NCBI GenBank assembly: GCA_949358305.1
Contig: OX442315.1
Coordinates: 2,852,001-2,916,000 of the forward strand
DNA from: Strigamia acuminata
Taxonomy: Eukaryota; Arthropoda; Chilopoda; Geophilomorpha; Linotaeniidae
Length of the DNA: 64,000 nucleotides
Direction: 5' to 3'
The notes beneath the pieces were generated by a model, which searched no databases, was not told where the DNA came from, and saw only the letters and a list, made by a program, of their open reading frames with translations. Positions 45,116-57,904 of this stretch are shown piece by piece. The stretch's first letter is position 1. Every line of letters starts with the position of its first letter. Position numbers and translations under genes: made by a program.

Positions 45116-47158
45116 GACCTTACACCAAACTTGCTCTCATTTTGATAAATATATACGTAATTCTTAACAGTTTCAACGCCATCTAACGGTAGATTAGGTT
45201 ACGAAAAAGTAATGGCGGTTAAAGAAGTCATTTTTGTTGTTTGCATTCTGTTTATGTCTGTGTATTCTGTATTTTTTGCGAATAAAACCACAGTTGTTTC
45301 CACAATTATAATAAAACTTAATTTATTTAGTATTATTTTCCAAAATTATCACATAAAATGAAAGCAGAAAAAAAAAATTACAACAAAAAATAAACAAATT
45401 GGTGATTAAATAAGTGTAATTTCATTATTGAAAAATTAAATTTAAATTTAAAAATCAGTTATTGCTGCACAACTAAAGGCACTTATCACATAAAATGCAA
45501 AGAAAATGGAAATCCACACATTCAAATCGCAATATAAAATGATTATGAGCTTTATTTTAAAAAAAGAAACTGCAGTGAGGTGTTAAGATGTAGGAACTTG
45601 AGACAAAGAAATGAATGAGCAAAAACTTAGTTTGCATATTTTATATATATAATATTTATATTTATATAATGACAATGGATATGACAAATATTATTAATTA
45701 TTAATTATTATTATTATTATTTATTATTATTATTATTATTATTAATATATACATTTATTATTAGTTCGGCTCTGAAAAAGATACGATTACATGTAAAAAT
45801 TGCACATCGGTCAATAGAACATTTACATTTAAAACACCAAAGGAAAAGTAGTTTCTCAAATTGCCACCGAAAACGATCCGAAAAGACTAATTTTATTGAT
45901 ACCAAGATGGCCGACATTGGTGAATTTTTTTCTTTATTTATTTAACATGATTTATTGTTTTTAATAATTGTTGTCGGTTTTCTGGAACAAGCGTAGACAA
46001 ATTGAAGCTGTTTTTAACACGAGTTTATTTTCGTATACCAAAGACCAGGGTGTGGGATTGGGGATGAGCAGATTGGAATTTCCAGTGAGGTTTGGAAAGG
46101 GAGATGAGGAACTCCCAGTTGACTTGAGTCAAGGTTTGTTTTTAGAAGGAGATTCCTCATTTCTAATGCAAAATTAAGAAAATTGCAAATTTCTGGTTAA
46201 AAATTGGAAAAATTCCGGAATAATTCCAAATAGCTGATGGACAAAATGGAAAATTTCCGGATTCTGATAAAAAATGGAAAAAATTCCAAAACTGGGACAA
46301 TTACGGATTTCTGATGGAAAATGGAAAAAATTCCAAAAATGGAAAAATTCCGAATTTCTGATGGAAAATGGAAAAAATTCCAAAACTGGGAAAAGTCTGG
46401 ATTTCTGATAAAAAATGGAAAAAATTCCAAATTTGTGATGAAAAATTAAAATAATTCTAGATGTCTGATGAAAAATGGAAAAAATTCCAAAACTGGGAAA
46501 CGTCTGGATTTCTGATGAAAAATGGAAAAAATTCCAAATTTCTGATAAAAAATTAAAATAATTCTAGATGTCTGATGAAAAAATTGAAAAATTCCGATTT
46601 CCGGTGAAAAAATATCCAATTTCCGATGGAAAATTAAGAAAATTCTGGATTTCTCATTAAAAATTGGAAAAATTCCAGATTTCTGATTGAACATTGTGAA
46701 AATTCCGGATTTCTAATTAAAAAATGTGAAAATTCCGGATTTCTGACTGAAAATTGGAAAATTTCCGGATTTCTGATTAAAAATTGGGAAAATTCCGGAT
46801 TTCTGATTTCAAATTGGGAAAATTCCAGATTTCTGATTAAAAATAGGAAAAATTCCGGATTTCTGATTAAAAATTGGAAAAATTCCGGATTTCTGATTAA
46901 AAATTGGAAAAATTCCAGATTTCTGATTAAAAATTGGAAAAATTCCAGATTTCTGATTAAAAATTGGGAAAATTCCAGATTTCTGACTGAAAATTGGAAA
47001 AATTCCGGATTTCTGACTAAAAATTGAAAAAAATTCCGAATTTCCAATAGGAAAATGAAAAGGATGAAATTTGGTTAACTCCGCTTCCAATCTGCGCCAA
47101 CCTTCAATTCCCCAACACCCTTCGCCACCCCAATCCCACCCGGCAATTCGAGATTCCC
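45116..47158. repeat. Intergenic DNA with a 30-bp minisatellite
   Basis: 45116-46170 is AT-rich with no clear gene. 46180-47045 is a minisatellite of about 29 units like GGAAAAATTCCGGATTTCTG plus ten A/T-rich bases. It lies just 3' of the MYC stop codon and may be in its 3' untranslated region. Confidence 0.75.
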
Positions 47159-50100
47159 CTACTTCCGCCTCCCCCTCGTCCCCCCCGCCTTCTTCGCCCC
47201 ACTCTGCGACCTGCGCACCATCTTGGATCCGCCATCTTCCAACGAACAACTCGCCATCGACGCACTCGCTTCCAACATGGCCACCAGTTCCTTGTGGCGC
47301 TGTTTGAGCATGCGCTTAGTCTTTACCAACTCTTCCTCGGCTTCCTTCAGCTCCCGGATGTACTTAGCGCCCTCTGTGAGCACCATCACCTTGGACATCT
47401 TGGCCCGCTGCCGCTGTGAGCTAAAGGCCGGAATGACGTCACGCAGCGCGAAGCAGTAGTCGAGCGAGACCTTCCTGCGCATGCGTTCCATCTTGTTGTG
47501 GTCGAGCCTCTTGATCCTTTCGGCCTCGGTGAGGCCGGGCGCGAAGGCGGACCGGCTGCCTTTGACCCTGTAGCGGCCATTTTTAGTCCACGTGCGCAGA
47601 GCGGGCTTCATTTTGTGGTTGTTCATTTTGATGGGCGTCGATGAGGCTGAGGAGGATGAGGAGCCGGCGTGCGAGTTTTGCTTCGCTTTGAGAATGTTTG
47701 ACTTTTTGTTTGGTTTGGTGAATGTTGTTTGGGGTTTGTGGGTGCGTTTGCGGGTGGTGGCGCCGGCTGGCGGCGGCGAGTGGCGTGAAATGTGTTTGTT
47801 GGAAGATGATGAGATTTTCTGACGTTTTTGGGGATGGGGAGGAGTGATGCTGATGGAAACCACGTCGATTTCTGATTCTAAAAAATAAAATAAAATAACA
47901 TTAAATTAAATTAAATTAAATTAAATAAATGAAGAAATGATTTCTGGTCAATGATTTCTTGGCTTTCTCGACAAAATTTGATTTCATTGAAATTTTCGCT
48001 GAATTTTAGAGTTTGTTTTTTATTTTTTCTAAATTTTACAAATTTTCTGGAATTTTTCTAAATTTTATCTGATTTTTAAAATTTTTCTCTTAATTTTCTC
48101 TAAATTTTCTCGAATTTTTCTAAATTTTCTCTAAATTTTCTCGATTTTTTCTAAATTTTCTCGAATTTTTCTAAATTTTCTATCATTTTTCTAAATTTTC
48201 TCGAGTATTCTAAATTTTCTCAATTATTTCTAAATTTTCTCGATTTTTTCTAAATTTTCTCGAGTATTCTAAATTTTCTCGATTTTTTCTAAATTTTCTC
48301 GAATTTTTCTAAATTTTCTCGAGTATTCTAAATTTTCTCAATTTTTTCTAAATTTTCTCGAATTTTTCTAAATTTTCTCAAATTTTTCTAAATTTTCTCG
48401 TTTTTTTCTAAATTTTCTCGAGTATTCTAAATTTTTTCATTTTTTTCTAAATTTTCTCGAATTTTTCTAAATTTTCTCAAATTTTTCTAAATTTTCTCGA
48501 ATTTTTATGAATTTTCTCAAATTTTTCTAAATTTTCTCAATTTTTTCTAAATTTTCTCGAGTATTCTAAATTTTCTCGATTTTTTCTAAATTTTCTCGAA
48601 TTTTTCTAAATTTTCTCAAATTTCTCTAAATTTTCTCGAATGTTTCTAAATTTTCTCGTTTTTTACTAAATTTTCTCGAGTATTCTAAATTTTCTCAATT
48701 TTTTCTAAATTTTCTCAATTTTTTCTAAATTTTCTCTCATTTTTCTAAATTTTCTCTCATTTTTCTAAATTTTCTCTCATTTTTCTAAATTTTCTCTCAT
48801 TTTTCTAAATTTTCTCTCATTTTTCTAAATTTTCTCTCATTTTTCTAAATTATCTCTCATTTTTCATAATTTCATAATTTCTCTCCAATTTTTCATCCCA
48901 AAATCCAATTCCCCAACATTTCCCACAAGAAAAAAAAACCCACCAAACCCAACCCCCAAAACCCCACCCAAAAAAAACTCCCAACCCCAAAAAAAAAAAA
49001 AAAATCTAATTCCCCAACCATCCGCTCCAACCCCATTGGCCCAATCCCATTGGCCCATTCCCAATCCCCACCAAACCCCAACTCCCCCAAATTAACAAAT
49101 CTCCATCCAAAACTCAATTCCCAACAAAAATAAAAATGGCCTCCACGTACGCCACATCGATCCACATCCACGTCTCATCCAACCAAAACCCACTTACCCC
49201 AAAAATATATCTAAAAAAAAACCAAAATAAAAAACCCTCAGACACCATCCCCAACCCCTAAATCCATCCACAAACCCCCACATTTAAAAAAAAAAGCAAA
49301 AAAGCGAGCTTGCAATCCCCATTTCCTCTCGTTGACAACCGGAGACAAGCAGCAGCTGAAGCGAGCCCGCGCCTAAACACTCAGCATGGCTGCACCGCTC
49401 TTTTTCTACCTCGGATCCTTTGTCGCCGCTCATCCCCGCAAGACGTCGTGACGCGCGCTGCAGACAGACACGCACTCAACCCTTTCTCATCGCCAGACCT
49501 TGGTTACGAGTGTGCCGAACCCGTTGCCACGGCAACCGTGGCGCCTTGCCAACCGAGGTGGACGATCCAGACACCCGGTCGTCATGGCAACGCCAAGAGG
49601 TGGGGTCACCAGCCGGAAATTCATCGGCTGCCCTTGAGGCTGCGCGCCGCCATCTCGTGTCGACGTTTGCAAAATGTGGGTCAATGGTTCCACCAAGGCC
49701 ACGTGGCTTCAAAGCGCGTGCCCGAGTCAAGGAACCCAGACACAAATATCGATCCGCTTGCGACATTTCTAACCCTACCGTCTAGAAAAAACAATCACCT
49801 TTTCCATTTACCCACCCTCGCATTCCCACTCACAATTTCTCGCAACTTCGCATCAAACCCGACACCTCGTTACGTAACACGTTTCCATGACAACATTTGT
49901 TATATACGCAGAAACGAGCGATGACAAATCCCAATTAACCATAATCTTAATCTAACTCGAATCCGATTCAATTCGCGCCATCCGTTACCGAAATCTATTC
50001 TAAAAGTCTAATTAAAGATCCATCGAACAGATAAATTTCTTTTTTCCCCCGAAAAAAAACAAAAAACAACAATTCGAATAAAACAAATCTCTTTCCCCAC

Positions 50101-51002
50101 ATCTTCCCATCCATCCATTCATCCATTTAACCAAATCAGTCGCCAGTTGTCGCTGTCTCACCTGAATCGCTCGGTGTTTCGATGCCCAGATGATCCTCGT
50201 TCCTGACCGGCGATGTCGGCCGCGGCGTCGCGAGGTAGTAATTATGGTCACTACTCGGATGATAACACGCGACCACCTTAAGTTCGTCCACTTCCGCCAC
50301 CGGAGTGACGATTTCCGGCAAACTGTCGCCGAAACTCACCCCGGTCGACGGCGTCGCGACCAAATCGGCCGAAAATGTCGGCGCCGACTCCAAGTCGCTT
50401 CGCTTGCGATGTCGGCACTGACTTCCCGCCCAATCGGCGCACTGACCGCTCCACAGACAGTCCTTGTCTCTCAGTTCGCTCTCGAGGAAACTTTGGATGG
50501 TCCGAACGAAATCCGTCACATTATCCGTTATATTTTTGCCCAGGACTTCGTTCCGGTCGTAATCGTTCATAAACTCGGCCGACGTGATGAGCGAGTCGGC
50601 GATCTCGTCCTCGCTCTCGTTCAAATCGCCCGCCGAGTCGGCCGACGTGGCGAGCGACTCGGCGAAACAATCGCTCGAGCACTCGGCCGACGTCGCGGGC
50701 GAGTCCAACTCGTCGCCCGCATAGCGGCTCAGGAACTCGGCGGCGATGTCGGCCGCGATGTCGGCCGTGCTTGTGTAATCCCACGTGGATTCGGGCGACA
50801 GGGGCGGCGTAATGAGATACGACTTGGCCACGTCCGAGACATCATTTTCCACGTACGATTCCAGATATTTATTGAACTCATCGGGGTTGAACGTCGATGA
50901 AATATCGGCCGAAATGTCGGCCACGATATCGTCGGGCCACACGTCAAACAACTCCAGCTTTGAAATTTTTAACGAAACCACTCGAAAAATATTGAAACAA
51001 AT
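47159..51002 (-). CDS. MYC: MYC-type bHLH-zipper transcription factor
   Basis: Two coding exons on the minus strand: 51002-50162 and 47877-47159, joined in phase 1 (about 519 codons). MYC, with MAX, binds CACGTG and drives growth genes. Exon 1 as seen carries Myc box I (TPPLSP, holding the equivalents of Thr58 and Ser62, nt about 50800) and Myc box II (DKDCLWSGQ, nt about 50440). The junction restores ESEIDVV, matching the acidic region before vertebrate MYC's DNA-binding domain. Exon 2 has the basic region (HNKMERMRR), helix-loop-helix and a leucine zipper of three heptads, then about 30 extra basic residues. Between boxes I and II is an Ala/Asp/Ser repeat (ATSAE/SADS). No in-frame ATG precedes box I: the exon opens straight after a strong acceptor at 51003, so the start is in an upstream exon or non-AUG (GTG at 50981). 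Confidence 0.93.
48000..48870. repeat. 19-20 bp minisatellite in the MYC intron
   Basis: More than 40 units like CTAAATTTTCTCGAATTTTT, pyrimidine-rich on the plus strand. 48900-49290 is then C/A-rich low-complexity sequence. Confidence 0.9.
49310..49760. promoter_or_regulatory. GC-rich island in the MYC intron with two X-box-like sites
   Basis: A GC-rich, CpG-containing island amid AT-rich intron. It contains GTTGCCACGGCAAC at 49523-49536 and GTCGTCATGGCAAC at 49578-49591, both close to the RFX X-box consensus, and the E-box GGCCACGTGGC at 49698-49708. An intronic enhancer or alternative promoter is plausible; the overlapping ORFs do not resemble a protein. Confidence 0.4.
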
Positions 51003-51750
51003 CTAGGAAAAGAAAAGAAAACCAAAAACAAATCAACACCAAACTTAAAAAACGAGACGAAAGTGCGAGTAATAAGATGTTGACCTCGATCGATAGCAAC
51101 AAGCGCGGGAAGAGACTTAACCCTAACGCCGCCGCCGCGCCCTACTCGCTCTCGCGGCGCACGACGCACCGCGGCCGGCCTGGAAGGTGGGCGGATCACC
51201 GTACTCCCCGAACACCTACTGCCGGCATATTTCGCTCCAAATCCCCCAATTTTCGCCAGCCCGCGCCCCCGAATCTACATCCAACCCTTCGTTAGTGTAA
51301 ATGACATTGGGTTTTAGTGAAAAACTCGAGTATTTGCGCCGATTTTTACTCGAAATTCGCTTTCGCCGGCTGCGCACGAGCGATTTAAATGGTCGGCGTG
51401 GCGGCAGCATGGCCGGTGTTTGTTGCAGCATTGCGCCGCAGCCGGTCGCTCTCGCGCCGCGGCGGTGCAGCGGGATTCGCGTCAGAAGCCACTTACTTTT
51501 CACGGTGTGTTGAGATTCGTCCGTTAAATCTACGAATTCGAAGGGAAAGCTAAACTCGAGTCGTGGACCGATGCACGACCAACCTGCACTATGTCAGTAA
51601 GCAGACAACGCAACCGGGCGAGGCGAACGACCATATGACGTCACCCCGCCGTATCGCTCCGCGCCGACCTTGAAACGTGTGTAGATTATTTAAAGAAAGT
51701 CCCGAATATTGAATTTATCTCAATCTTTGAGCTTTTCCAACGAGTTATTT
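51003..51750 (-). promoter_or_regulatory. Probable MYC promoter / 5' exon region
   Basis: A strong acceptor (pyrimidine tract ending CCTAG, 51003-51025) begins the first coding exon seen. Upstream the DNA is GC- and CpG-rich to about 51700, with a possible donor (AAAA followed by GTAAGT, about 51497 minus strand) and a CRE palindrome TGACGTCA at 51636-51643. Just below the CRE lies a minus-strand ATG. Its frame stays open to a possible CAG/GTTGGT donor that would join in frame with the coding exon, but the start remains unproven. Confidence 0.45.
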
Positions 51751-53130
51751 TGTTTTTCTTTCCGTTTTGTTTGTCACGGCGAGTTTCGCCCAGCGAGCGT
51801 GCAAATGCGAGGGAACTTGGTTACGCGAACTTAGGGGTTAATGGAATGAGTGATGCGGCCTTTTGGCGCGAAACGTTTTTGTTTGGGGTGGATTATGGGG
51901 GGGATTATCGGCATGACAAGTTACGACACGTACGGGTTGAGTCGTCCGGGGTTGCATGCGACTATTTAGTTATTAATTGCGGCGATTCGGTTGGTTTTTA
52001 ATCGTCCACGAGTGTTTTTTCCACCCCGCACTTCTTTCTCGCTGGCTTTGTTATGGTTGTGGGTCTGGACAGGTTGAAACACGTCTGTTTTTTTTTTTAG
52101 ATGGTGTGTGAAGATAAAAACCTCGAAATTAATTCGAAATATAAAAAAATCGACACCGTTTAACAAAAAAACGAACCAAAACATCAAATTCGATTTATTG
52201 ATTAAAAAAAAACAAAAAAAATCGAAAATTTTTAAAACGTCGAAGTTTCCGAACATTTTTTCTAAAACCTAGAAAAACATTCACCAAACTGTCCAGCCAA
52301 GAAACGATGAATCAAAACCGACCAATCAATAGCACGTGCTTGTTTCAACACATGGTGCAACCCAAACACTTGTAAAAATATAAAAATAAGCAAAAATAAG
52401 CAAAAATCAAAAGAAAAAGCCAAAAATCTTTCGGCTTTCGGTTTTTCTTTCAACAGGAAGTGGTGACAGAGGGTGTGTCTTAATCACATGACCTTTGACC
52501 TGACCAATCTAAGTGATAACACATGAATGAAATTGAAATGTGTTGCAAATGTGACTTTATATATTTGTCTTACATAACCTACAAGGTTGACACTACCCAA
52601 ACCGGAAGTGGAAGAGATAAAGAAGTCCACACTCGTGTTAGGCACCCTTTCAGAGTGGGAGGGGCAGAGGGGGGGCAGGAAAGGAATGTGTCTGTGGCTT
52701 CCCCCACTCGAATGACAACCCAAACACCTTTCAGTGTGTCTCCCCCCCTTTGCTTCATTCATGAAACGCGGAATGTTGATTTCGAGATCGAGTTTTTTGG
52801 CGGGAGATTTTTCTGATTCAGGCGTTCTGGGAAAAGGCTTTTCCGAGTGGCGCGAGCACGCCCTGGAACTGTATCTGTCTGTGGTTTTAACTATCGAATA
52901 TTTATCAATGTGTCACGCCTTGTTAGCGCCAATTACCATCCCCAACGTAACGGGCAGACTGGGGGTGGGAAAAGGTTGAATGGGGCATTGTACAAGTCAG
53001 TTTTTGGGCTTAAATTGGGGTAATTGATCCCGGGGGGTTCAACAATGCCAAATGGTCTTTGATGTTTGCTCGTAATTGCTTAATATTGGCAAAATTGGTA
53101 ATAAATGTTTTTCGTTTGAAGTTGGGGGTT
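51751..53130. other. Intergenic region 5' of MYC
   Basis: No convincing gene. Contains GCACGTGC at 52332-52339 and a moderately GC-rich stretch at 52580-52980. ORFs here lack recognisable domains and conserved splice structure. Confidence 0.5.
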
Positions 53131-53134
53131 GTTA

Positions 53135-53445
53135 GGAAAGTTTTTTAGGGTTTTTTTTAGGTTTTTTAGGTTTTTTAGTTTTTTTTTAGGTTTTTTTTTG
53201 GTTTTTTAGGTTTTTTTTTTAGGTTTTTTTAGGTTTTTTTTAGGTTTTTTTTAGGTTTTTTAGGGTTTTTTTAGGTTTTTTAGGTTTTTTTTAGGGTTTT
53301 TTAGGCTTTTTAGGTTTTTTTTTAGGTTTTTTTAGGTTTTTTTTTAGGTTTTTTAGGTTTTTTTTAGGTTTTTTAGGTTTTTTTTAGGGTTTTTTAGGCT
53401 TTTTAGGTTTTTTTTTTAGGTTTTTTAGTTTTATTTAGGTTTTTT
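53135..53445. repeat. T-run/AGG tandem repeat
   Basis: Roughly 30 units of six to nine T followed by AGG (TTTTTTAGG). It is followed by very T-rich sequence to about 53770. Confidence 0.9.
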
Positions 53446-53984
53446 TTTTTTTTTTGTGGGGGGTGATGGTGCATGCTGGGAATTTTTAGGTGAGGTTTGG
53501 TGTGTGAGCATTTCTCTTGGAAATTTGGTTGTGTTTGCATTGGTCATTGGTTCTTTGAATGGAGATTTTTTGTTGGGGATTGGAGATGGTGAAGGAGTGG
53601 TTTTGGTTGGGGAGGTTTTGGGCGGGAAGTTTGGAACAAAATCGAAATTTTTTTTTCTTTAGTTTTAGGATTATTTTTTATTTTATTTATTTATTTATTT
53701 ATTTTTTATTTATTTATTTTTTTTTATTTTTATTTTTTTATTTTTTATTTTTTTAATTTTTTTTAATTTGAGTTATTTTTACTTTTTCGTTGTTATTGTT
53801 TTTTTTGTGTCTGTTTTTATTGTGTAATTCTTTTCTTTTTGGGTTATTTTGTTATTTTTGGTGATTTTAGCATTTAAGAGTGGAAATTTTAGGTATTTTT
53901 GGTATTTCTAAGCCAATATTAGTAATTTTGGGGTAATTTTTATGTTATGGAGGTAACTTTTGTGTTTTGGATTGATTTTGACAT

Positions 53985-54115
53985 TTTCTGGATTGATTTT
54001 GACATTTTCTGGATTGATTTTGTCATTTTTTGATTGATCTATTATTTTCTGGGTTCATTTTGTCATTTTCTGTGTTTATTTTGTCATCTCCTGGGCTTAT
54101 TTTGCAATCCTCTGA
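53985..54115. repeat. Short tandem array of TGATTTTGTCATTTTCTG
   Basis: Several units of a motif that also builds the larger array at 57905-58410. Confidence 0.75.
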
Positions 54116-54369
54116 TTTATTTTCTCATTAATTTGATAAATTTCCAATCTTTAACGTTTTTCAAAAAAAATAAATTAATTCTAACAAATTTCTTCATAAT
54201 TAAACAAAACAAAAAAAAAACCACTTTATCAAAAATATTTACCGATAACACTTCCTTTCTTCAAACACAAACGATAAAAATCTATTTATTTAATTATCAC
54301 CACAAAAAAAAATCCAAAAATCCAAAAATCCAAAAATCCAAAACCCACCAACCCTCCCAACCCCCCAAA

Positions 54370-54770
54370 ACCCAGAATCCCCCGCAGAAACCAACAAGCC
54401 TGCACGTGCAGCACGCAGTTGCACATACACAGACAACACACAACGGAAATGTGTTAAATGTTTCCATTTTGTTGTGTAAGAGCGCAGAAAGAATTCAGTT
54501 GCCACCTGCACCGTCTCCCACCTGGCGCCTTGGAAGGACGCTGCACGTCTCCTCCCGTCGTGCACCGCGCCCGTGGGAACCCGAGACACGTGCAGCAGCA
54601 TTTTCCCGCCAAAAGGGGTAAATGAGCTCGATGAAAAGAGCTTGGATGCGTGCCAAGAGCGCCAACTACCATTAATGTAAATCCTTTTACAAGATTCGAG
54701 CATGATTCATCGGTCGTCATTAAAATTAACATTTCCAGAAAGGAATTTCAACAAACGACATGACGTCACA
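54370..54770. promoter_or_regulatory. GC-rich island with E-boxes and a CRE
   Basis: Sharp rise in GC within AT-rich DNA. Contains TGCACGTGCA at 54401-54410, ACACGTGC at 54586-54593 and TGACGTCA at 54761-54768. Candidate regulatory island; no protein recognised. Confidence 0.35.
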
Positions 54771-55129
54771 CATTCTCACTATATGAGAATGGATAGCATT
54801 TGTTTGTCTGTTTTTTGTGTTTATTTAAAGATGATGATTTGCAGAAAAGAGGTGGAGGAGGAATTTTTATGTTGAATCAATTGCGTAATGGTGAGTTGTG
54901 GGTGAATTATGTTAAGTTACGGGGACTGGACTGGAATATTTTTAAGTCTGCGCGGGATCGGTGAATTTAGATTGGAATTAGATGCGAAAGTCGTGGATTT
55001 TTTGGGTTTTTTTTTTTTTTTTTTTTTTTTTTGGTGGTTTTAATTTATGCGAATTTTTTGAGACTTGATTTTGTTGTTTTTTAATAGAAATCATGAAAAA
55101 GTTAAAAATGATGCTAAAATCAAGCAAAA

Positions 55130-55480
55130 TTCATAAAAAAATCTAGCTAAAAACTTGAAAAACTAAAATAAATAATGCTAAAATCGTGAAAAATAACGCT
55201 AAAATCATGAAAAATGATGCTAAAATCATGAAAAATGATGCTAAATCATGAAAAATGATGCTAAATCATAAAAAATGATGCTAAAATCGTGAATAATGAT
55301 GCTAAATCATGAAAAATGATGCTAAAATCATTAAAAATGATGCTAAATCATGAAAAATGATGCTAAATCATGAAAAATGATGCTAAAATCGTGAAAAACT
55401 AAAAAAATAATGCTAAAATCATGAAAAACTAAAAAAAATGATGCTAAAATCATGAAAAATTAAAAAAATGATGCTAAAAC
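55130..55480. repeat. 20-bp minisatellite
   Basis: Units like AAAATGATGCTAAAATCATG with variable A runs. 54840-55130 contains a long T run at 55011-55032; 55480-55800 is C/A-rich low complexity. Confidence 0.85.
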
Positions 55481-56059
55481 TATAAAAACCCACCTAAAAC
55501 CTCATTTCTCCACCTAACTTTCATCCTTTTAACTCAAAAACTCCAAAAACAATCCCAAAACCATCAAAAACACACACCAACACCTAACCCATTAAAAAAC
55601 CCATCAATTTAAAACCCCCAACCCCACTCCCAACCCCTAAACCCTATACCACCCCCTAAATCACCCCCAAAACCCCACCAACCAACCAAACTACAAACTA
55701 CAAACTCCAACCAAACCAAACCAACGCTACAACATTACCCCAATCCACTTCCTTCCAACCCACAAAGAAATCCCATCACAAACAACACAAAAAATAACCT
55801 TTCCTACACATCCACACCTGCAGAACCTGAAAAACCTTCATACAAACTCAAATAATAACAAACATTTACATAACAATACAACAATACACCCCCAACTGTC
55901 AAAAAAATAAAAAAAATAAAAAAAAATAAAAAAATAAAAATTCCCAAACAAGAAAAATTTAAATAAAACTTTCTCTTCCTAATTCCCCCCGAAAAAGAAA
56001 AAACAAAATTTATATATATATAAAAATAACGATATAAAAAAAAATAGCACGAGTTCTGG

Positions 56060-56440
56060 CACTTTGCCCAATGGGTCAACCACAGCAGACACAGGAGGTG
56101 ATGCAACAGGAAAAGACGAAACCCCCCAAACACCCCCGTGCGTTTTCAATGGGAAAACGAGGCCCCGTAGCGCGGCTCCGATCCACTCCGCCTCGCCCAC
56201 ACCTGAGACCGAAACCTCGTTTTGGGGGTCGCGAAGACGACCCGGCGCATTGTGCGGCCGGGGTCGGAGTTCAGCGCCAGTTTCGAGGCGGGGGTTGGCC
56301 TTTGAGGGCGTCAAAGTGTTCCCATGGGAATGTGGGGGTGGATGGGGACAGGGGGGACTCGCCGAATGCGTGCCAATATGGCCGAACTAAAAATATCGGG
56401 GATGAAAAAGCCGTCGCGACAAGGCGCTGCTAAAAAAGTA
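56060..56440. other. GC- and CpG-rich island of unknown role
   Basis: Both strands are open for about 110 codons only because of base composition. I see no domain. It could be a conserved non-coding or regulatory element. 56460-57900 beyond it is low-complexity, with GGTAGCAGAGGATGG repeated near 56786, 56953 and 57001. Confidence 0.3.
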
Positions 56441-57904
56441 AACACACAGACATTGTAGGGGGTAAATTGACATTTTTATGGTCGCCGTTTTCTTCCTTGT
56501 TTTTTTGTGTGGGGAATTGAATCGGTGATGAAATCTATGGGAGTTTGATGGGACTATTAAATTTGGGGGTTTCCGTAGTGTTTTTGGGTTTGTTTGGGTT
56601 TTTTTGGAGGGTTTGGAAGTGTTTTGCCTTTTTTGGTTGTTTTTTTTAAATGGAATATAATTAGAGAAGTGTTATTTGTGGTTTGAGATGTTTGGGGGGT
56701 ATGGGAGCTTGGTGGGGACATTCTGGTTTGGGTTTTGGGGGGGGGGTTTGGGGGGTTTGGATTGGGTTTTTTGAATTATTTTCTTGGTAGCAGAGGATGG
56801 TTTTTTTTATTGTTTATTAAAAATATTATATTTGTGGTTGGAGATGTTTTGGGGGTATGGGAGCTTGGTAGGGACATTCTGGTTTGGGTTTTGGGGGGTT
56901 TTGGGGGGTTTTGGGGGGTTTTGGTGGGTTTGGATTAGGTTTTTGGAATTTTTTTGTTTTTGGTAGCAGAGAATGGTTTTTTAAATTTTTATTTTTTTTG
57001 GTAGCAGAGGATGGTTTTTTTATTGTTTGTTAAAAATATTATAAACATTCTTAGAATTATTTGGTTTTTTGGTGAAAATTCGTTTGATTTTTGTGAATAA
57101 GTTATTTATTTGAAAATTAATTTAAAATAGTTGGAATTTAAATTTTGTGATGTACGGAAGTGTAGAGGGACCAAAAATGCATTGAAATGACCTGTTTTAC
57201 GATTTCTTTTAGATTTTGATCCAAAAATTGATAAAACCTACATAAAAATTCATATAAAACTTCAAAATTTATTATAATTTCCTAAAAAAAAAAATATTTT
57301 CCAAATTAAATTAAAATACATTTTTTTTTAAAAAAAAAATAAAAACCCAAGATTTATTAAGCGAAATTAAATCTGAAATTCAAATTGAGAGTTGTAGGTT
57401 AAGTAAACCATATTCTATTCCATAAATTTGCTTATTTTAATTTAATGCCTTAATGTCAAGGTTATTAAATCTAAGAATCTGTTACGGGACAAATGTAAAT
57501 TGTACATGTCAGTGACAGTTGTAATCTGTTCGACTATAATTATTGTTTATTTAAGGTAATTTGTCATCAAAAAATTAAACTTTATGAAACTTTATACAAC
57601 TTAGTTAAATTCAACGGCTTTTTCTCATGAAATACACTCGTAAATGTGCACTTTGTCGACCATCCGAGTACTAATTTCAATAAGGGCCATTAGATGCCGT
57701 CATTTCAAGGTGAATTAGTGTCGATTAAGACTAATTTAAGCGTTCATGGTCTGTGAATTTTTGCAAACTCTTAATTTCTTTTTTAATTTAAATTTTCTTT
57801 TGTATATTTTTTTCTATTTATGGTTAATTAATGTGTGCCAGTGTTAAAACGTGTTAAACAATCCAATAAATTGGGGTTTTCAGCCATTTTCTTTGATATT
57901 TGGG

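Noticed and set aside
46197-47249. Phe-rich repeat ORFs on the minus strand
   Set aside because: Translation of the 30-bp minisatellite; homogeneous repeats without a conserved flank.
49310-49924. 204-aa plus-strand ORF in the MYC intron
   Set aside because: Lies antisense in an intron, has no recognisable domain, and its openness fits GC-rich composition.
53135-53445. Interstitial telomere (arthropod TTAGG)
   Set aside because: Units have six to nine T and no exact TTAGG periodicity; simple T-run slippage fits better.
54034-54732. ORFs of 92-195 codons on both strands
   Set aside because: They cross low-complexity and GC-rich boundaries without splice signals or known motifs.
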